Positions 52,494 to 61,843 of a stretch of DNA of 64,000 nt are shown here, in pieces. The first letter of the stretch is position 1. The number at the start of each line of letters is the position of its first letter. A model generated the notes under the pieces. The model saw nothing but the letters and a program-made list of their open reading frames with translations, did not search any database and was not told the DNA's origin. The translations under genes and the position numbers were made by a program. This DNA comes from Scytonema tolypothrichoides VB-61278 (GTDB taxonomy: Bacteria; Cyanobacteriota; Cyanobacteriia; Cyanobacteriales; Nostocaceae): NCBI RefSeq assembly GCF_000828085.3, contig NZ_JXCA02000001.1:283296-347295 (forward strand), given 5' to 3'.

Positions 52494-54323
52494 TCAAGGA
52501 CGGACAAGTCTAACTAGATGATCGCTTAAACGTAGTGCGAGGGCAACCGCTGTTAAGCTGGGATTAGCTGCTGGAGAAGTCGGAAATATTGACAAATCGC
52601 AGGCGTAAACAAACTCCTGGTCGAGAAACTTACCGTTTTCATCGACAACGCCTTGTAATTCTGCCTGTGTGCCTTTTGCAATATTGTTGCTGTCTGTTAC
52701 CTGCATATGGAGAGAACCGACCTCATGGGCGACACCGCCAAGCCCACCATCTCCAAATCCTTCGTTAAACTTCACTCCCCCTAAAGCAGTGAGAATATTG
52801 TCTGAGATTTCCCGAACTCTGGCTTCAACTGTGTCAGGAAGTCCAGGATTTTTAATTTTGGCGATCGGACGAAAATCATTGCTCTGATCAAAGTCAATCT
52901 GATTGTCTAAGACCAATTCGGTATTTGTCAGAAAAACAATTTCACAAAGCATATTGCGCTTTTCTGCATTGAGGCGGAAGATGTCTTCATCTAGATAGCG
53001 CCCTTGGTTAAAATCTGCACCTAGTTCAATCAGAATATTAAACGGATCACGAATCCTATTTTCTCCTGGTCGCGGCTCAATTGGTTGGGATACCACCTTC
53101 ACAGATCCAAAACGGTCGTAATAGGGCGAATCGGGCGGAATAGAAAAATGTGTGAACGCAATCGGGTGGTCGGTAACACCCAGCCCTACCAAGCCATTCC
53201 CTATGTTACTGCGTTTGGCAAGGCGCGCACTTTCAAAGCAACCACAAGCAAGAACGACATACTGGGCTGTAAATTCTCGTTCTTCTTCAGAAATAATATC
53301 CCGGGCAACAACTGTACAGGGTTCTCCAGGTTCGATTCTGATGACCTGATGATGAGTGCGCACGGTCAAGTTTTCGGAACCTACAAGACCGCCAGTTCTT
53401 GATGATTCCAGTAGCAAATCTGCTGTGGAAAACATGCCAGTAGTAATAGTATTTGCTCCAGTCAAATTCTGTCTGACTGCTACCGGAGCATCGAAATGGC
53501 TGTATCGAGGAAGCTGATCTCGTAATAGTCGGTGAATTTCCCGTGTGTAGTAAGTCGTTGGTGCGGTAGAACGACCCATCAAATCCTCAGCTAGCTGATA
53601 GTAGCGATCTTCTAAGTCCCACTTAATCTGAATCGGCCAATAATCCAACTCCCAGGAACTCATGCGTGGAATAAAACCGCCCCAAAATACCGATCGCCCA
53701 CCCAAATTAAACGCTTGGGCACCTCCATAGACATTTTCACTACCATCAGTAGGCTGATCGTAATTAATGACCTGATATTGAGGCCAGCGATCCCAGACGT
53801 GTTTCGTAAATACACCGGGGGCAACATGGCGTCGAGGCAAATTTGCAATGTGAGTCTCTAGAGGAACTCCCCCTGCTTCCAGCACTAAAGTCTCTAAACC
53901 GCTATCAGCGAGTTGATCAGCCAATACGCCCCCAGCCATACCAGAGCCGATCACGATAACATCGTAGACGCGACCAGCAGGATCTGGACGGGAAATATCA
54001 AAAAGCTTTGCCTGGGTTTGACCGAGTTCCACAACGGGCTGAACAGGCGAACCAAAGCCAATCTCATTGAGATAAAAAGTATGGCGCTCGTTGTCGGTGC
54101 CAGGAATATTAAAATTGTCACCGTTAGACCAAATCTGCCGATTGAGTGCAAACTTACACAGGAAGCCAGTTAAATACTTGGGATCATCTAGCTCGAATAT
54201 CCAGCGATCGTTTTGGTAGCTGCCTTCAATCTCATTAGTTGTCCATCCATCTTTATCTGTTCGCAACGTAACTTCAGAGAAAGGAGGAATGTGAGCAATG
54301 GTAACTAATTCTACAAAAATCAT
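52494..54323 (-). CDS. GMC oxidoreductase with N-terminal beta-sandwich-like domain
   Basis: 609 residues. Residues 1-95 (TLRTDKDGWTTNEIEGSYQN, DRWIFELDDPKYLTGFLCKF, NRQIWSNGDNFNIPG) look like a starch-binding-type beta-sandwich. The FAD-binding domain follows: VIVIGSGMAGGVLADQLADS with the dinucleotide motif at 126-132 and LVLEAGG; later NLGGRSVFWGGFIPRMSSWE. C-terminal GMC motifs: the catalytic-type His in HEVGSLHMQV and Asn in FPTSPAANPSLTAVALALRL. GMC enzymes oxidise alcohols or sugars; the substrate here may be a glucan end, by context. No signal peptide. Between LamG and GH13 genes, same strand. Confidence 0.85.
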   Translation of the reverse strand: MIFVELVTIAHIPPFSEVTLRTDKDGWTTNEIEGSYQNDRWIFELDDPKYLTGFLCKFALNRQIWSNGDNFNIPGTDNERHTFYLNEIGFGSPVQPVVELGQTQAKLFDISRPDPAGRVYDVIVIGSGMAGGVLADQLADSGLETLVLEAGGVPLETHIANLPRRHVAPGVFTKHVWDRWPQYQVINYDQPTDGSENVYGGAQAFNLGGRSVFWGGFIPRMSSWELDYWPIQIKWDLEDRYYQLAEDLMGRSTAPTTYYTREIHRLLRDQLPRYSHFDAPVAVRQNLTGANTITTGMFSTADLLLESSRTGGLVGSENLTVRTHHQVIRIEPGEPCTVVARDIISEEEREFTAQYVVLACGCFESARLAKRSNIGNGLVGLGVTDHPIAFTHFSIPPDSPYYDRFGSVKVVSQPIEPRPGENRIRDPFNILIELGADFNQGRYLDEDIFRLNAEKRNMLCEIVFLTNTELVLDNQIDFDQSNDFRPIAKIKNPGLPDTVEARVREISDNILTALGGVKFNEGFGDGGLGGVAHEVGSLHMQVTDSNNIAKGTQAELQGVVDENGKFLDQEFVYACDLSIFPTSPAANPSLTAVALALRLSDHLVRLVRP

Positions 54324-54363
54324 AAAAAATACCTTTCATTCGTGAATGAGGAGACTCAGAACA

Positions 54364-55074
54364 TTAAGGAGCAGTTAAAAGGACACTTGAGTTAATTGAG
54401 TCAAGGTTAAAAATTTCACGAATTTCAGATGCATTCAAGGCACGATTATAGATGCGAACTTCATCAATGAGTCCTTCAAATTCGCCATCCACTACCTGAG
54501 GTGCTGCTCCATTTTCTTCCCCACCAATAGTGACAGCATTATCATCGACTCGAATGTTTCCAGTCAGAGGTCGATTGCCAATTTCAATGCCATCAACATA
54601 AAGACGCATGATACTTCCATCGTAGGTTCCTGCTAGATGTATCCAACGATTGTTGTCTGGAACACCACTGTAAATGTCGCCTTCAAGTAAAGTGCCACCG
54701 TCGTCTGTGCCAAGGTGCCACTTATAATGCATCCCGCCATTTTCTGGACCAAAGCCTAAATAAAACTGATCGGGATGCAAAACAGTACCAACTTGTCTAG
54801 AAACGACGACTTTGAAACCCTCCGGGGCTACATTTGGAAACACCCAAGCTGTCACAGTAATTTGATCAGTTAGGCTATTGAGGCTTACCGAACCAGGAAT
54901 ACTGACATGTGAATCATCACGACCCCTAAGTTCTACAGCTTTACCATATATTCCATCGCTTCGAGTGCCATTTATGATCAAGCCACGATTATCATTGCCT
55001 GATCTATCCAGGACAGTAGTACCTTCCGTTTCATCAAATTGCCAATAGCCTATCAGTCCATCATGAATGCCCAT
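54364..55074 (-). CDS. LamG/concanavalin-like lectin domain protein
   Basis: A 236-residue single LamG jellyroll: DGLIGYWQFDETEGTTVLDR, SGNDNRGLIINGTRSDG, SLTDQITVTAWVFPN, WIHLAGTYDGSIMRLYVDG and FEGLIDEVRIYNRALNASEI. No signal peptide or other domain. Such domains bind carbohydrates or proteins. Good ribosome-binding site (ggag). First gene of the LamG-GMC-GH13 unit; 40 bases separate it from the GMC gene. Confidence 0.87.
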   Translation of the reverse strand: MGIHDGLIGYWQFDETEGTTVLDRSGNDNRGLIINGTRSDGIYGKAVELRGRDDSHVSIPGSVSLNSLTDQITVTAWVFPNVAPEGFKVVVSRQVGTVLHPDQFYLGFGPENGGMHYKWHLGTDDGGTLLEGDIYSGVPDNNRWIHLAGTYDGSIMRLYVDGIEIGNRPLTGNIRVDDNAVTIGGEENGAAPQVVDGEFEGLIDEVRIYNRALNASEIREIFNLDSINSSVLLTAP

Positions 55075-55681
55075 GCAAGATTCTCCAAAATAACTAACTT
55101 TTTTATACTATGACTTACGCATTGACAAAAAGTTTCTTGTATGTGCACGTCAGACTTGATTTGCTCAACAGAAGTTAAGCACTCACATCCTTAACCTGTC
55201 TGCATTCTTAATAGATGTAAAGCGAATCAACTTTGGAGACGCATTAATCCATACAAAACGCGCAACCCTATTAGCCAGTGCAACTATAACATTCGACAGC
55301 ACATTCAAGAGCTAGTCGGAAGTAGTGCGGTCTACTTTGGGAGTATCAGGTTCGTCTTCACATAAGCGCAAAGCGCACGCCGGAGGCAAACCTGCAGCGT
55401 GTTCCTTTGGGACTTACGCTCGTAGCGTGCCCGTAGGGCTTATAATTTCAGAGTCCTATAGCAGTTCAAACACAAATTACTAGTGGCACTTTCTAAAAAA
55501 CTCGGGTCAAAATGCCTGCAAAGTCAAATTTCGTAAGGGTTTTACATCGATTCATGACTTTTCTTTGATTTAACTGACTATGAGCCGTTTTGACGTAATC
55601 GACGTATTTTCTTTGTCTAGCATGGGTTTTAGATACTTTTTCTGCCCGAAATTTCTAAAGTACCATTACTTACAAAAATGC
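55075..55681. other. Intergenic region with palindromic repeats and possible IS/MITE remnant
   Basis: 55360-55440 is a GC-rich palindromic repeat (aagcgcaaagcgcacgccgg, gtagcgtgcccgtagggc). 55481-55671 is bounded by loosely inverted ends (agtggcactttctaaaaaac and gaaatttctaaagtaccatt) without a transposase. No gene. Confidence 0.5.
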
Positions 55682-56290
55682 CTACTCCAAACTATTTATA
55701 GTAATATGATTAGGCTGGGTTCTCACTAACTCAAGCCAAGTTTTAATAAATTGATAGTTAGTCAAATCAAAGCCGCCCTCATCCGCTACGTGAGTATAGG
55801 CGTAGAGAGCGATATCTGCTATAGTGTAATGGTCTCCTAAGAAAAAATGCCTGGTTGTCAAATGTTTCTCCATGATATCGAGAGCTACATAACCTAACTC
55901 TCTCTTAGTAGTCAAAGTTTGTTGGTATTCAGGTGGTGCTCCAAGATAGCGAGTGATGTAGCGAGCAATAGCAAGATTTGGCGCGTGGCTGTATTGCTCA
56001 AAAAAAAGCCATTGTAATGTTTGAGCACATTCCAGTCGGTTCTTTGGTAAAAAATCAGTGCCCTCACTGAGATAACACAGAATAGCGTTTGATTCGGAAA
56101 GAAATGCTCCTGTCTCAGTTTCTAACAAGGGGACTTTTCCATGAGGATTCTTAGCGAGAAAATCAGGAGTACGATTCTCTTTTTTCAGAATATCAATATT
56201 TACCCATTCAAATTGTATACATAACTGTTTTAATAATAACTTGACTTTGTAGCAGTTGCCTGATTGGTTAAATCCATAAACTTTAAGCAT
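55682..56290 (-). CDS. Glutathione S-transferase family protein
   Basis: A 202-residue GST with thioredoxin-fold N-terminus (YGFNQSGNCYKVKLLLKQL, NPHGKVPLLE, FLSESNAILCYLSEG) and an all-helical C-terminal domain (WLFFEQYSHAPNLAIARYIT, GDHYTIADIALYAYTHVAD). Ser10 or Asn12 in SGN is the likely activating residue region. Probable detoxification role; substrate unknown. Stands 187 bases from the MenG-like gene on the same strand. Confidence 0.9.
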   Translation of the reverse strand: MLKVYGFNQSGNCYKVKLLLKQLCIQFEWVNIDILKKENRTPDFLAKNPHGKVPLLETETGAFLSESNAILCYLSEGTDFLPKNRLECAQTLQWLFFEQYSHAPNLAIARYITRYLGAPPEYQQTLTTKRELGYVALDIMEKHLTTRHFFLGDHYTIADIALYAYTHVADEGGFDLTNYQFIKTWLELVRTQPNHITINSLE

Positions 56291-56476
56291 ATAATTTTAT
56301 CCAAAAAAGTATTAATTCTCATTGAGATTGAAGCAAACAGAAAGTCATTTACGAGTTCATAACAGGTAAATGTGTAAGCATCTTCTTGTATTGGGTATCT
56401 AGAGTGTTTTATTATTCAACTTTCAGACAACACTTGTTTTTAAAAACTTTACCGTACTATCTTGACTCAGTGTATT

Positions 56477-57223
56477 TTAAGATTGACGTACCGCTATTAA
56501 TCTACCCGCTGCACCTCCGGTATAAGTATTTGTCTTTGTTACTTTTGCACCAGAACTTTCTATTAATTGGATAAAATCAGGCATTTTTAACTGATTAATA
56601 ATGCTTTGGGCTAAGTAGCGATATGGAGTTGTGTCAGCAATAAAAGGACGTACAATCTGGGGTACAATCTTACTCATCCAGATAGTATAAATATTTCTCC
56701 ACAGCACAGGCTTTTCTGGATAAAAATGGTCGAGTATGAGTAAACGACCTCCTGGACGTAAGACTCTTAACATTTGTGCGAGTGACACTTCACGATTTGG
56801 AAAGTTACGGAAAGTAAACGCCGTCACCACTACGTCATATGTGCAATCAGGGCGAGGAATAGCACAGACATCACCTTCAAAATAGCTACTGTCAGCGTCC
56901 ATGCTACGAGCTACTGTTAACATTCCAGGAGATAGATCCATTCCCTCAATTTGTATTCCAGGATAAAAACGATTCAAACATCTGGTAGATTCTCCAGTAC
57001 CACAACCAACATCTAGTATTTTTTCACCTGGCTGCAATTCTAAATCGCGTAAAGCTTGTCGATACCATAAACTAGTGTGTCCAAGAAAAACAAGAGTTCT
57101 TAAGAAATCATAACGAGTAGCAATATCGTCGAAGAGATTACGAATATAATTGCGTTTGTCATCTCCTTCTAATTTAGTTGCTTGCGCTGGAGTGACAGAG
57201 GAATAATTTGTGTTCTGGGTCAT
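56477..57223 (-). CDS. UbiE/MenG-family quinone methyltransferase
   Basis: 248 residues. UbiE signatures: IRNLFDDIATRYDFLRTLVF, SAM motif KILDVGCGTGESTRCL, YDVVVTAFTFRNFPNREVSL, LRVLRPGGRLLILDHFYPE and PYRYLAQSIINQL. In cyanobacteria this family methylates demethylphylloquinone (MenG) in photosystem I cofactor synthesis. The adjacent MenA-like prenyltransferase supports a naphthoquinone role, but whether this is the only copy in the genome cannot be seen, so no symbol is assigned. Confidence 0.87.
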   Translation of the reverse strand: MTQNTNYSSVTPAQATKLEGDDKRNYIRNLFDDIATRYDFLRTLVFLGHTSLWYRQALRDLELQPGEKILDVGCGTGESTRCLNRFYPGIQIEGMDLSPGMLTVARSMDADSSYFEGDVCAIPRPDCTYDVVVTAFTFRNFPNREVSLAQMLRVLRPGGRLLILDHFYPEKPVLWRNIYTIWMSKIVPQIVRPFIADTTPYRYLAQSIINQLKMPDFIQLIESSGAKVTKTNTYTGGAAGRLIAVRQS

Positions 57224-57337
57224 TTTGACTTTCTCACTAATGTTAACTTGGTTGCTAAGTAGTTAGATAAAAATATTATGCGTCGTTGCGTTAGCGCAGC
57301 GTGCCCGGAGGGCATACGAAGCTTAAGCGCAATGACA

Positions 57338-57457
57338 TATAGCAATCCTAATTGAATCATGAAAATCTCCGCTTTCTCTTTACTCTTTTCTCTGTGTTCT
57401 CTGCGTCCTCTGCGGTTCCAAAAAGAACAATTTCACAAATCATCTAGGATTGCTATA
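57338..57457. repeat. 120-base MITE with 13-base perfect inverted ends
   Basis: tatagcaatccta (57338-57350) and taggattgctata (57445-57457) are exact inverted ends, extending imperfectly to about 27 bases. The core holds the ctctgtgttctctgcgtcct-type phrase. No coding capacity. A GC-rich palindromic patch (57285-57320) lies next to it. Confidence 0.85.
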
Positions 57458-57492
57458 GTGACGTTTATTTATGTCCACTTACTTAATAGTCA

Positions 57493-58404
57493 TTAGACAC
57501 TCGGGAGTAAAAATCCGATTCCTAATAAGAGTCCAAGGCTTAAGTACATGGACACAGCAATAAACTTACAGTTACTCACCTGATTAGGCTGGTCATGATA
57601 ATTATTGACATGACTAAATAATTTGAGAGCGTAAAAAAGACTTACGAAACTTAGCAAACTCAGCAGTGGAAATATTTTTAAGAAAACGAAGACACCAATT
57701 AAAAAATATATTCCATATCCCCACCAAGACAAAACCTGCGCAGATTTTGCGGTACCCAAACGTACAACAGGTGAATACTTTCCTCCAGCTAAATCATCTT
57801 CAACTTGGTGAAAATGCGAGCAGAACAAAATTAAGCAGGTTGTTAATCCTACAATGACTGAAGCAGCTAAAGCAGTTAGAGACCAAGTTGGATTTTGATT
57901 GTAATAAGCTGCACTAACAGACAATGGACCATAGGTGATGAAGCAAATTATTTCACCTATACCTTTGTAGCCGAATCGGAAGGGAGGCCCTTGGTAACTG
58001 TAACCTAACAAACATGCGAGTAATACTAAGATAAGAAGCGTTACATCTTTTTGCCAAAAAGCTAATAGCGATGTTGTTAATATACCTATAATTAAAAATG
58101 AATTACCAAACCACAACCAAAAATTTGATGTTTCTTTCCCCGTCAAATTAATAAGAGAGTGTAGTTTATTGACATCTACCCCTGTTTCAGCATCAAACAC
58201 ATCGTTACTAACATTAACCCAAACCTGAATGCAAAGAGATGCAAATAAAAAAATCAAAAAATTTGTGGTATTGAAGTTTCTAGTCTCTGCGATCGCCACA
58301 GTTGTACCCACCCACAGAGGTATGAGAGCAACACTGTAAATAGGAAGCTTAATTGCAGCCCGCCAAAGTTTTCTTCTAGATGAATTATCTATTACTGTTG
58401 TCAT
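57493..58404 (-). CDS. MenA-like UbiA prenyltransferase
   Basis: 303 residues with about eight helices. Prenyl-diphosphate binding motif NVSNDVFDAETGVD and the second Asp-rich site QVEDDLAGGKYSPVVRLG, plus LLGYSYQGPPFRFGYKGIGE, match 1,4-dihydroxy-2-naphthoate phytyltransferase (MenA), which attaches the phytyl tail of phylloquinone. ATG 58404 was chosen over a TTG two codons upstream. The MenG-like gene lies downstream on the same strand, separated by a MITE. Confidence 0.87.
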   Translation of the reverse strand: MTTVIDNSSRRKLWRAAIKLPIYSVALIPLWVGTTVAIAETRNFNTTNFLIFLFASLCIQVWVNVSNDVFDAETGVDVNKLHSLINLTGKETSNFWLWFGNSFLIIGILTTSLLAFWQKDVTLLILVLLACLLGYSYQGPPFRFGYKGIGEIICFITYGPLSVSAAYYNQNPTWSLTALAASVIVGLTTCLILFCSHFHQVEDDLAGGKYSPVVRLGTAKSAQVLSWWGYGIYFLIGVFVFLKIFPLLSLLSFVSLFYALKLFSHVNNYHDQPNQVSNCKFIAVSMYLSLGLLLGIGFLLPSV

Positions 58405-58410
58405 TTGCAA

Positions 58411-59043
58411 AAAGTTTTCTCAAAAAAACTTAACTAAGTGAACCGAAACAAACCAGGGTAAATTGTACCATTTTGGATTTGATGTTTGGCGAAAAGTTTG
58501 AGCGGTGGTTTCCTCCGTAAGCGCAAGCGCACGCGGCTTGGGCGTTAGCCGTAAGGGGTGCCAGTGTTCCCTACGCGCAGCGTCTTGTGGAGGAGACTCA
58601 AAGCTTTTCAAGACGGATTTTTCATTGTGAAAGAGTTACTGGTAATCGCTTAATGCGTTCCATCTGTCGCAAACATTTTTTGAATTGGTATTACTTCAGC
58701 CAAATCGCTTGCTAACTCACAAATGAGATGATATTTTTGGGATTTTTAAATATTTTTCAAAAAATATACCGAGAGTAGTATTTCTACAATTATTCTTAAG
58801 ATAGTTGTCATTTATTTTTATAAAAAGTTACAAAACGAGACCACAATCAAAAAATTAACTTGAGTTCAAAAGATGTTTTAAAGGTTCTTTCCAGAAACCC
58901 TGTGGGCACATACCAGGCGATGCTGTAGCTTTATCAGCGCTCAAAGGGCGGCGATAGCTAGCCCCTAAGGGGGCCGGAGCTAACGCTTGCCTCACGCGCA
59001 AAGCGCTCAGCATTCGCGTGAGGCAAATCGCACTCCTACCTAA
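58411..59043. other. Repeat-rich intergenic region
   Basis: 58500-58600: GC-rich palindromes (gtaagcgcaagcgcacgcgg, ctacgcgcagcg). 58905-59035: another cluster including 58950-58974, the exact inverted match to 5021-5045, and paired cgcgtgaggcaaatcgcac / gcttgcctcacgcg words. The centre (58640-58900) is AT-rich with no gene. Confidence 0.6.
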
Positions 59044-60738
59044 CTAGCAACTTGAGTTATTAAGGCAATCAATTAGCAACTGTTTGGCATTTTCATATTG
59101 CGTTTCATCACCCGCCAAGAGGCTATCGAGTTGGTGTTTCATCAACTGCAATAGGTCGTCTGGGTTTGGCAACATCTGCACTGTTAGCAAAAAGATTTCT
59201 CGCCAGCGTTCTTCACTCATATGGCTGACAAGGTTTTGAAAAGCTTCTTGTGTATGTGATGGTGGACTAGCAACAATTTTTCTGGCTGCAAAGTATTTTT
59301 GAAAGATGATGTGGGAAAAGGAGTAAATGCCTCTTGCTCGCTCAACCAGCAAACCATGCTGAGCTTCTATAGATTTCAAAATATCTTTGGTGTCAACTTG
59401 AAGTGTTTTTAAAAAAGTGCTAATCTCAAGAGATGTTTGGATATGATGGGCAATGCCTTGCTCAATCGCACTTAGCTTGAAGAAGGACTCGCCACGTTCA
59501 AAAGTAGTCCAAGCAATTTGACTCAGGATATCTTCTTTGTGCTGTCGGGAGAGTTGTTTGTAAACCTGATTTCGCTCAATACCGCGCTTAGCATCCCATT
59601 TTTTGAGTAGTAAATCCACTCCTTCTTGATAAAGCTGCGAACTATGAGTTGGAAAATCTTCTGCTTCCTCAAACACCAGACATAACAGAGTCAGTAGCAA
59701 GGGATGAGTTGCGAGTTCACCAAGCGACTGATTCGCGAACAGCTTTTGCACAAAGCGTTCTGCTTTTAGGGTATCTTGACTTTGAAACCACTTGGCAGCG
59801 AAGTCAATGATTTGTTGGTGATCAAAATCAGCAACTTCTACTTCGGTGAACTCTTCAGGAATATATTCCAAAGCTGCAATCCGGCAAGTTATAAGTATAG
59901 AATTGGCGCAAAACCGTGTTGAAACGTTGCGAATCTCCTGCAACACTCGGTTAAGCTCAGTTTTCCTGACTTCATCTAATCCATCTAGTAAAAGTAGCGA
60001 TCGCCCCTGAGTCAAAAGCGTCAAAACCGCCTGAGGTTCAACAACTCCACATTCCTCAAGTTGTGTTGTGATGTAGTCCAACAAGCTTGGTTGCTCACTT
60101 ATCTGGGCAAAGTCCTTAAGGCTAATAAAAATTGGAACAAGATTTGACAAAAACTGACTTAAGTTACATTGAGTAGCGATCCATTTCAAAAACGTCGTTT
60201 TACCCGAACCTGGTTTTCCCCAAATCATCAGCTTGTTGTAACGTTCTACCGCTTCAACTCCTGACACCCGTTTCTGGTAAATGTTGTTTTTGTCAGAATT
60301 CTCATGCAATTGGGTAAGGGAAACCCACCTGCGTCCAGTGACTCGCTCTAAAATCTTGATATCGGTGTATATACTCTCCAACTTAATCGGCTGCTCTTTA
60401 TCTAATAGCCGGATGAGATTACAACGCCTGTGAATGTTGTCGTGAACTTTTTCTCGTACAGTCTGCACCAAACTCTCTATTTGGGAAGCACTTAGTGCAT
60501 CATCTACATCAGGGAGTGAGCAGAAACTTGCAACATCATCCCATTGCAGCCCTAGTTTCTCGCAAATCGTGACAAAAATATAGCGATCAACTGGTTTACC
60601 TTGAAAAAACTTGCTAACTGGCTGACGACTAATACTCAGTTCTTCTGCTAACGCCTGTTGCGTTAGTGAATTACGGATGAGGGCAGCTTGCGCTTTTTTC
60701 ATACCCTCAGCAGATGTTTGAAGCGATCGTCTGCTCAT
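59044..60738 (-). CDS. HTH-NACHT NTPase
   Basis: A 564-residue STAND NTPase. The N-terminal HTH (about 15-60: LTQQALAEELSISRQPVSKF) is followed by a linker and a NACHT domain with Walker A WGKPGSGKTT (174-182), Walker B SLLLLDGLDEV (247-257), the sensor-like ILITCR and the winged-helix region (HPLLLTLLCLVFEEA). The C-terminal 150 residues are helical and include ARGIYSFSHIIFQKYFAARK, a typical post-NACHT motif. No leucine-rich repeats or effector enzyme are seen. Related bacterial NACHT proteins act in antiphage defence. Stands opposite the TA genes. Confidence 0.88.
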   Translation of the reverse strand: MSRRSLQTSAEGMKKAQAALIRNSLTQQALAEELSISRQPVSKFFQGKPVDRYIFVTICEKLGLQWDDVASFCSLPDVDDALSASQIESLVQTVREKVHDNIHRRCNLIRLLDKEQPIKLESIYTDIKILERVTGRRWVSLTQLHENSDKNNIYQKRVSGVEAVERYNKLMIWGKPGSGKTTFLKWIATQCNLSQFLSNLVPIFISLKDFAQISEQPSLLDYITTQLEECGVVEPQAVLTLLTQGRSLLLLDGLDEVRKTELNRVLQEIRNVSTRFCANSILITCRIAALEYIPEEFTEVEVADFDHQQIIDFAAKWFQSQDTLKAERFVQKLFANQSLGELATHPLLLTLLCLVFEEAEDFPTHSSQLYQEGVDLLLKKWDAKRGIERNQVYKQLSRQHKEDILSQIAWTTFERGESFFKLSAIEQGIAHHIQTSLEISTFLKTLQVDTKDILKSIEAQHGLLVERARGIYSFSHIIFQKYFAARKIVASPPSHTQEAFQNLVSHMSEERWREIFLLTVQMLPNPDDLLQLMKHQLDSLLAGDETQYENAKQLLIDCLNNSSC

Positions 60739-60939
60739 TATACTCCATAAGAAATACTTTTTACACGTATATTAGCCGCTTTCAGATAAGTCATGCCCAA
60801 GTCATACAATTCTCAATCTTTACTTATACCCTAACTCACTCAGGAACATAGAATACTGGAATTGTAGTTACTTGACATCTCTTACATAATTAGAGTTTAT
60901 CGCACAACAGATGATGAGAATGTCAAACGAGGTGAAATT

Positions 60940-61557
60940 ATGACAGGAATTAGCGTGACAATAGATGCCCCTTCTGACAAAGACGTAATGCAACAAGCGC
61001 TCTTAAGCATAGCAAGGGGGTTTCAGGATTATCTGAATTCACTACAGCCGGACGAGATTACATACTTGGCGGAACAAATGGACAGTACTCCTAGTAAGGC
61101 AAAGTACTCCAAGGCTGAAACTGAGTTTGCTGCCAAACTTGGTGCCAATAAAATTAGTGATGAAGAGCGAGGTAGATTAGAATTTGCTGCCTTGACTAGG
61201 AATTTTAAATGGAGGCAAGAGTTACTTAAATCTTCGTTAACTGCGCCTCAAGTCGCCCAAATGCTCAATACAACCCGTCAGACGCCACACGATCGCCTGA
61301 AAAAGAACAGCCTAATTGCAGTTCAAGACAATGGAGTTTGGAAGTTTCCCACTTGGCAATTCGATCCGCAAGGACCAGATGGCGTGATTGCTGGATTACC
61401 AGATGTGTTGAATGCCCTCAATGTTCCTGCTATGTCGAAAATTAGTTGGTTGACTCGACATAACAAAGCTTTAAACGGACTTACGCCTATAGAAGCCTTG
61501 AAAAACGGTCAAAAACAGGAGGTTATTGCTGAGGCGTGTTCTGTGGGAGTCTACTAA
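60940..61557 (+). CDS. MbcA/ParS-like antitoxin (Xre-type)
   Basis: A 205-residue protein. The C-terminal part (SKISWLTRHNKALNGLTPIE, ALKNGQKQEVIAEA) matches the antitoxin/toxin-binding domain found in ParS, MbcA and Xre partners of RES toxins. The middle (LTAPQVAQMLNTTRQTPHDR) is a helix-turn-helix and the N-terminal 70 residues are helical and acidic. Ribosome-binding site gaggtg. Followed by a strong terminator and then the RES toxin gene. Probably binds its own promoter as well as the toxin. Confidence 0.8.
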   Translation: MTGISVTIDAPSDKDVMQQALLSIARGFQDYLNSLQPDEITYLAEQMDSTPSKAKYSKAETEFAAKLGANKISDEERGRLEFAALTRNFKWRQELLKSSLTAPQVAQMLNTTRQTPHDRLKKNSLIAVQDNGVWKFPTWQFDPQGPDGVIAGLPDVLNALNVPAMSKISWLTRHNKALNGLTPIEALKNGQKQEVIAEACSVGVY

Positions 61558-61598
61558 TTATGTATTAGAGTTCATTTATCAAATGGTACTAAACTTAG

Positions 61599-61640
61599 AA
61601 ACCCGGGTGTTTGGAGCGACCCGGGTTTTCAGTATTTTTA
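61599..61640 (+). terminator. Terminator between antitoxin and toxin genes
   Basis: Perfect 10-base arms aaacccgggt (61599-61608) and acccgggttt (61619-61628) with a 10-base loop, followed by T-rich sequence (ttcagtatttttattt). Confidence 0.88.
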
Positions 61641-61843
61641 TTTATAAAAATGATTTTTGAAGTCATTACTGAAGTTATACTAAAAATTTTTCTAGAACTT
61701 ATAAAAAACTTCCGGAATGACATAGATGGCTTGTGAATCTTCCAGTTGACAGAGTTTCTAACTTTAGATTTTGTAACGTTTCAAGGCTGATGGAACGTTA
61801 AATCTCCGAATTCTGTCAATCAACCAGAATAGGAGTGAAAAAT

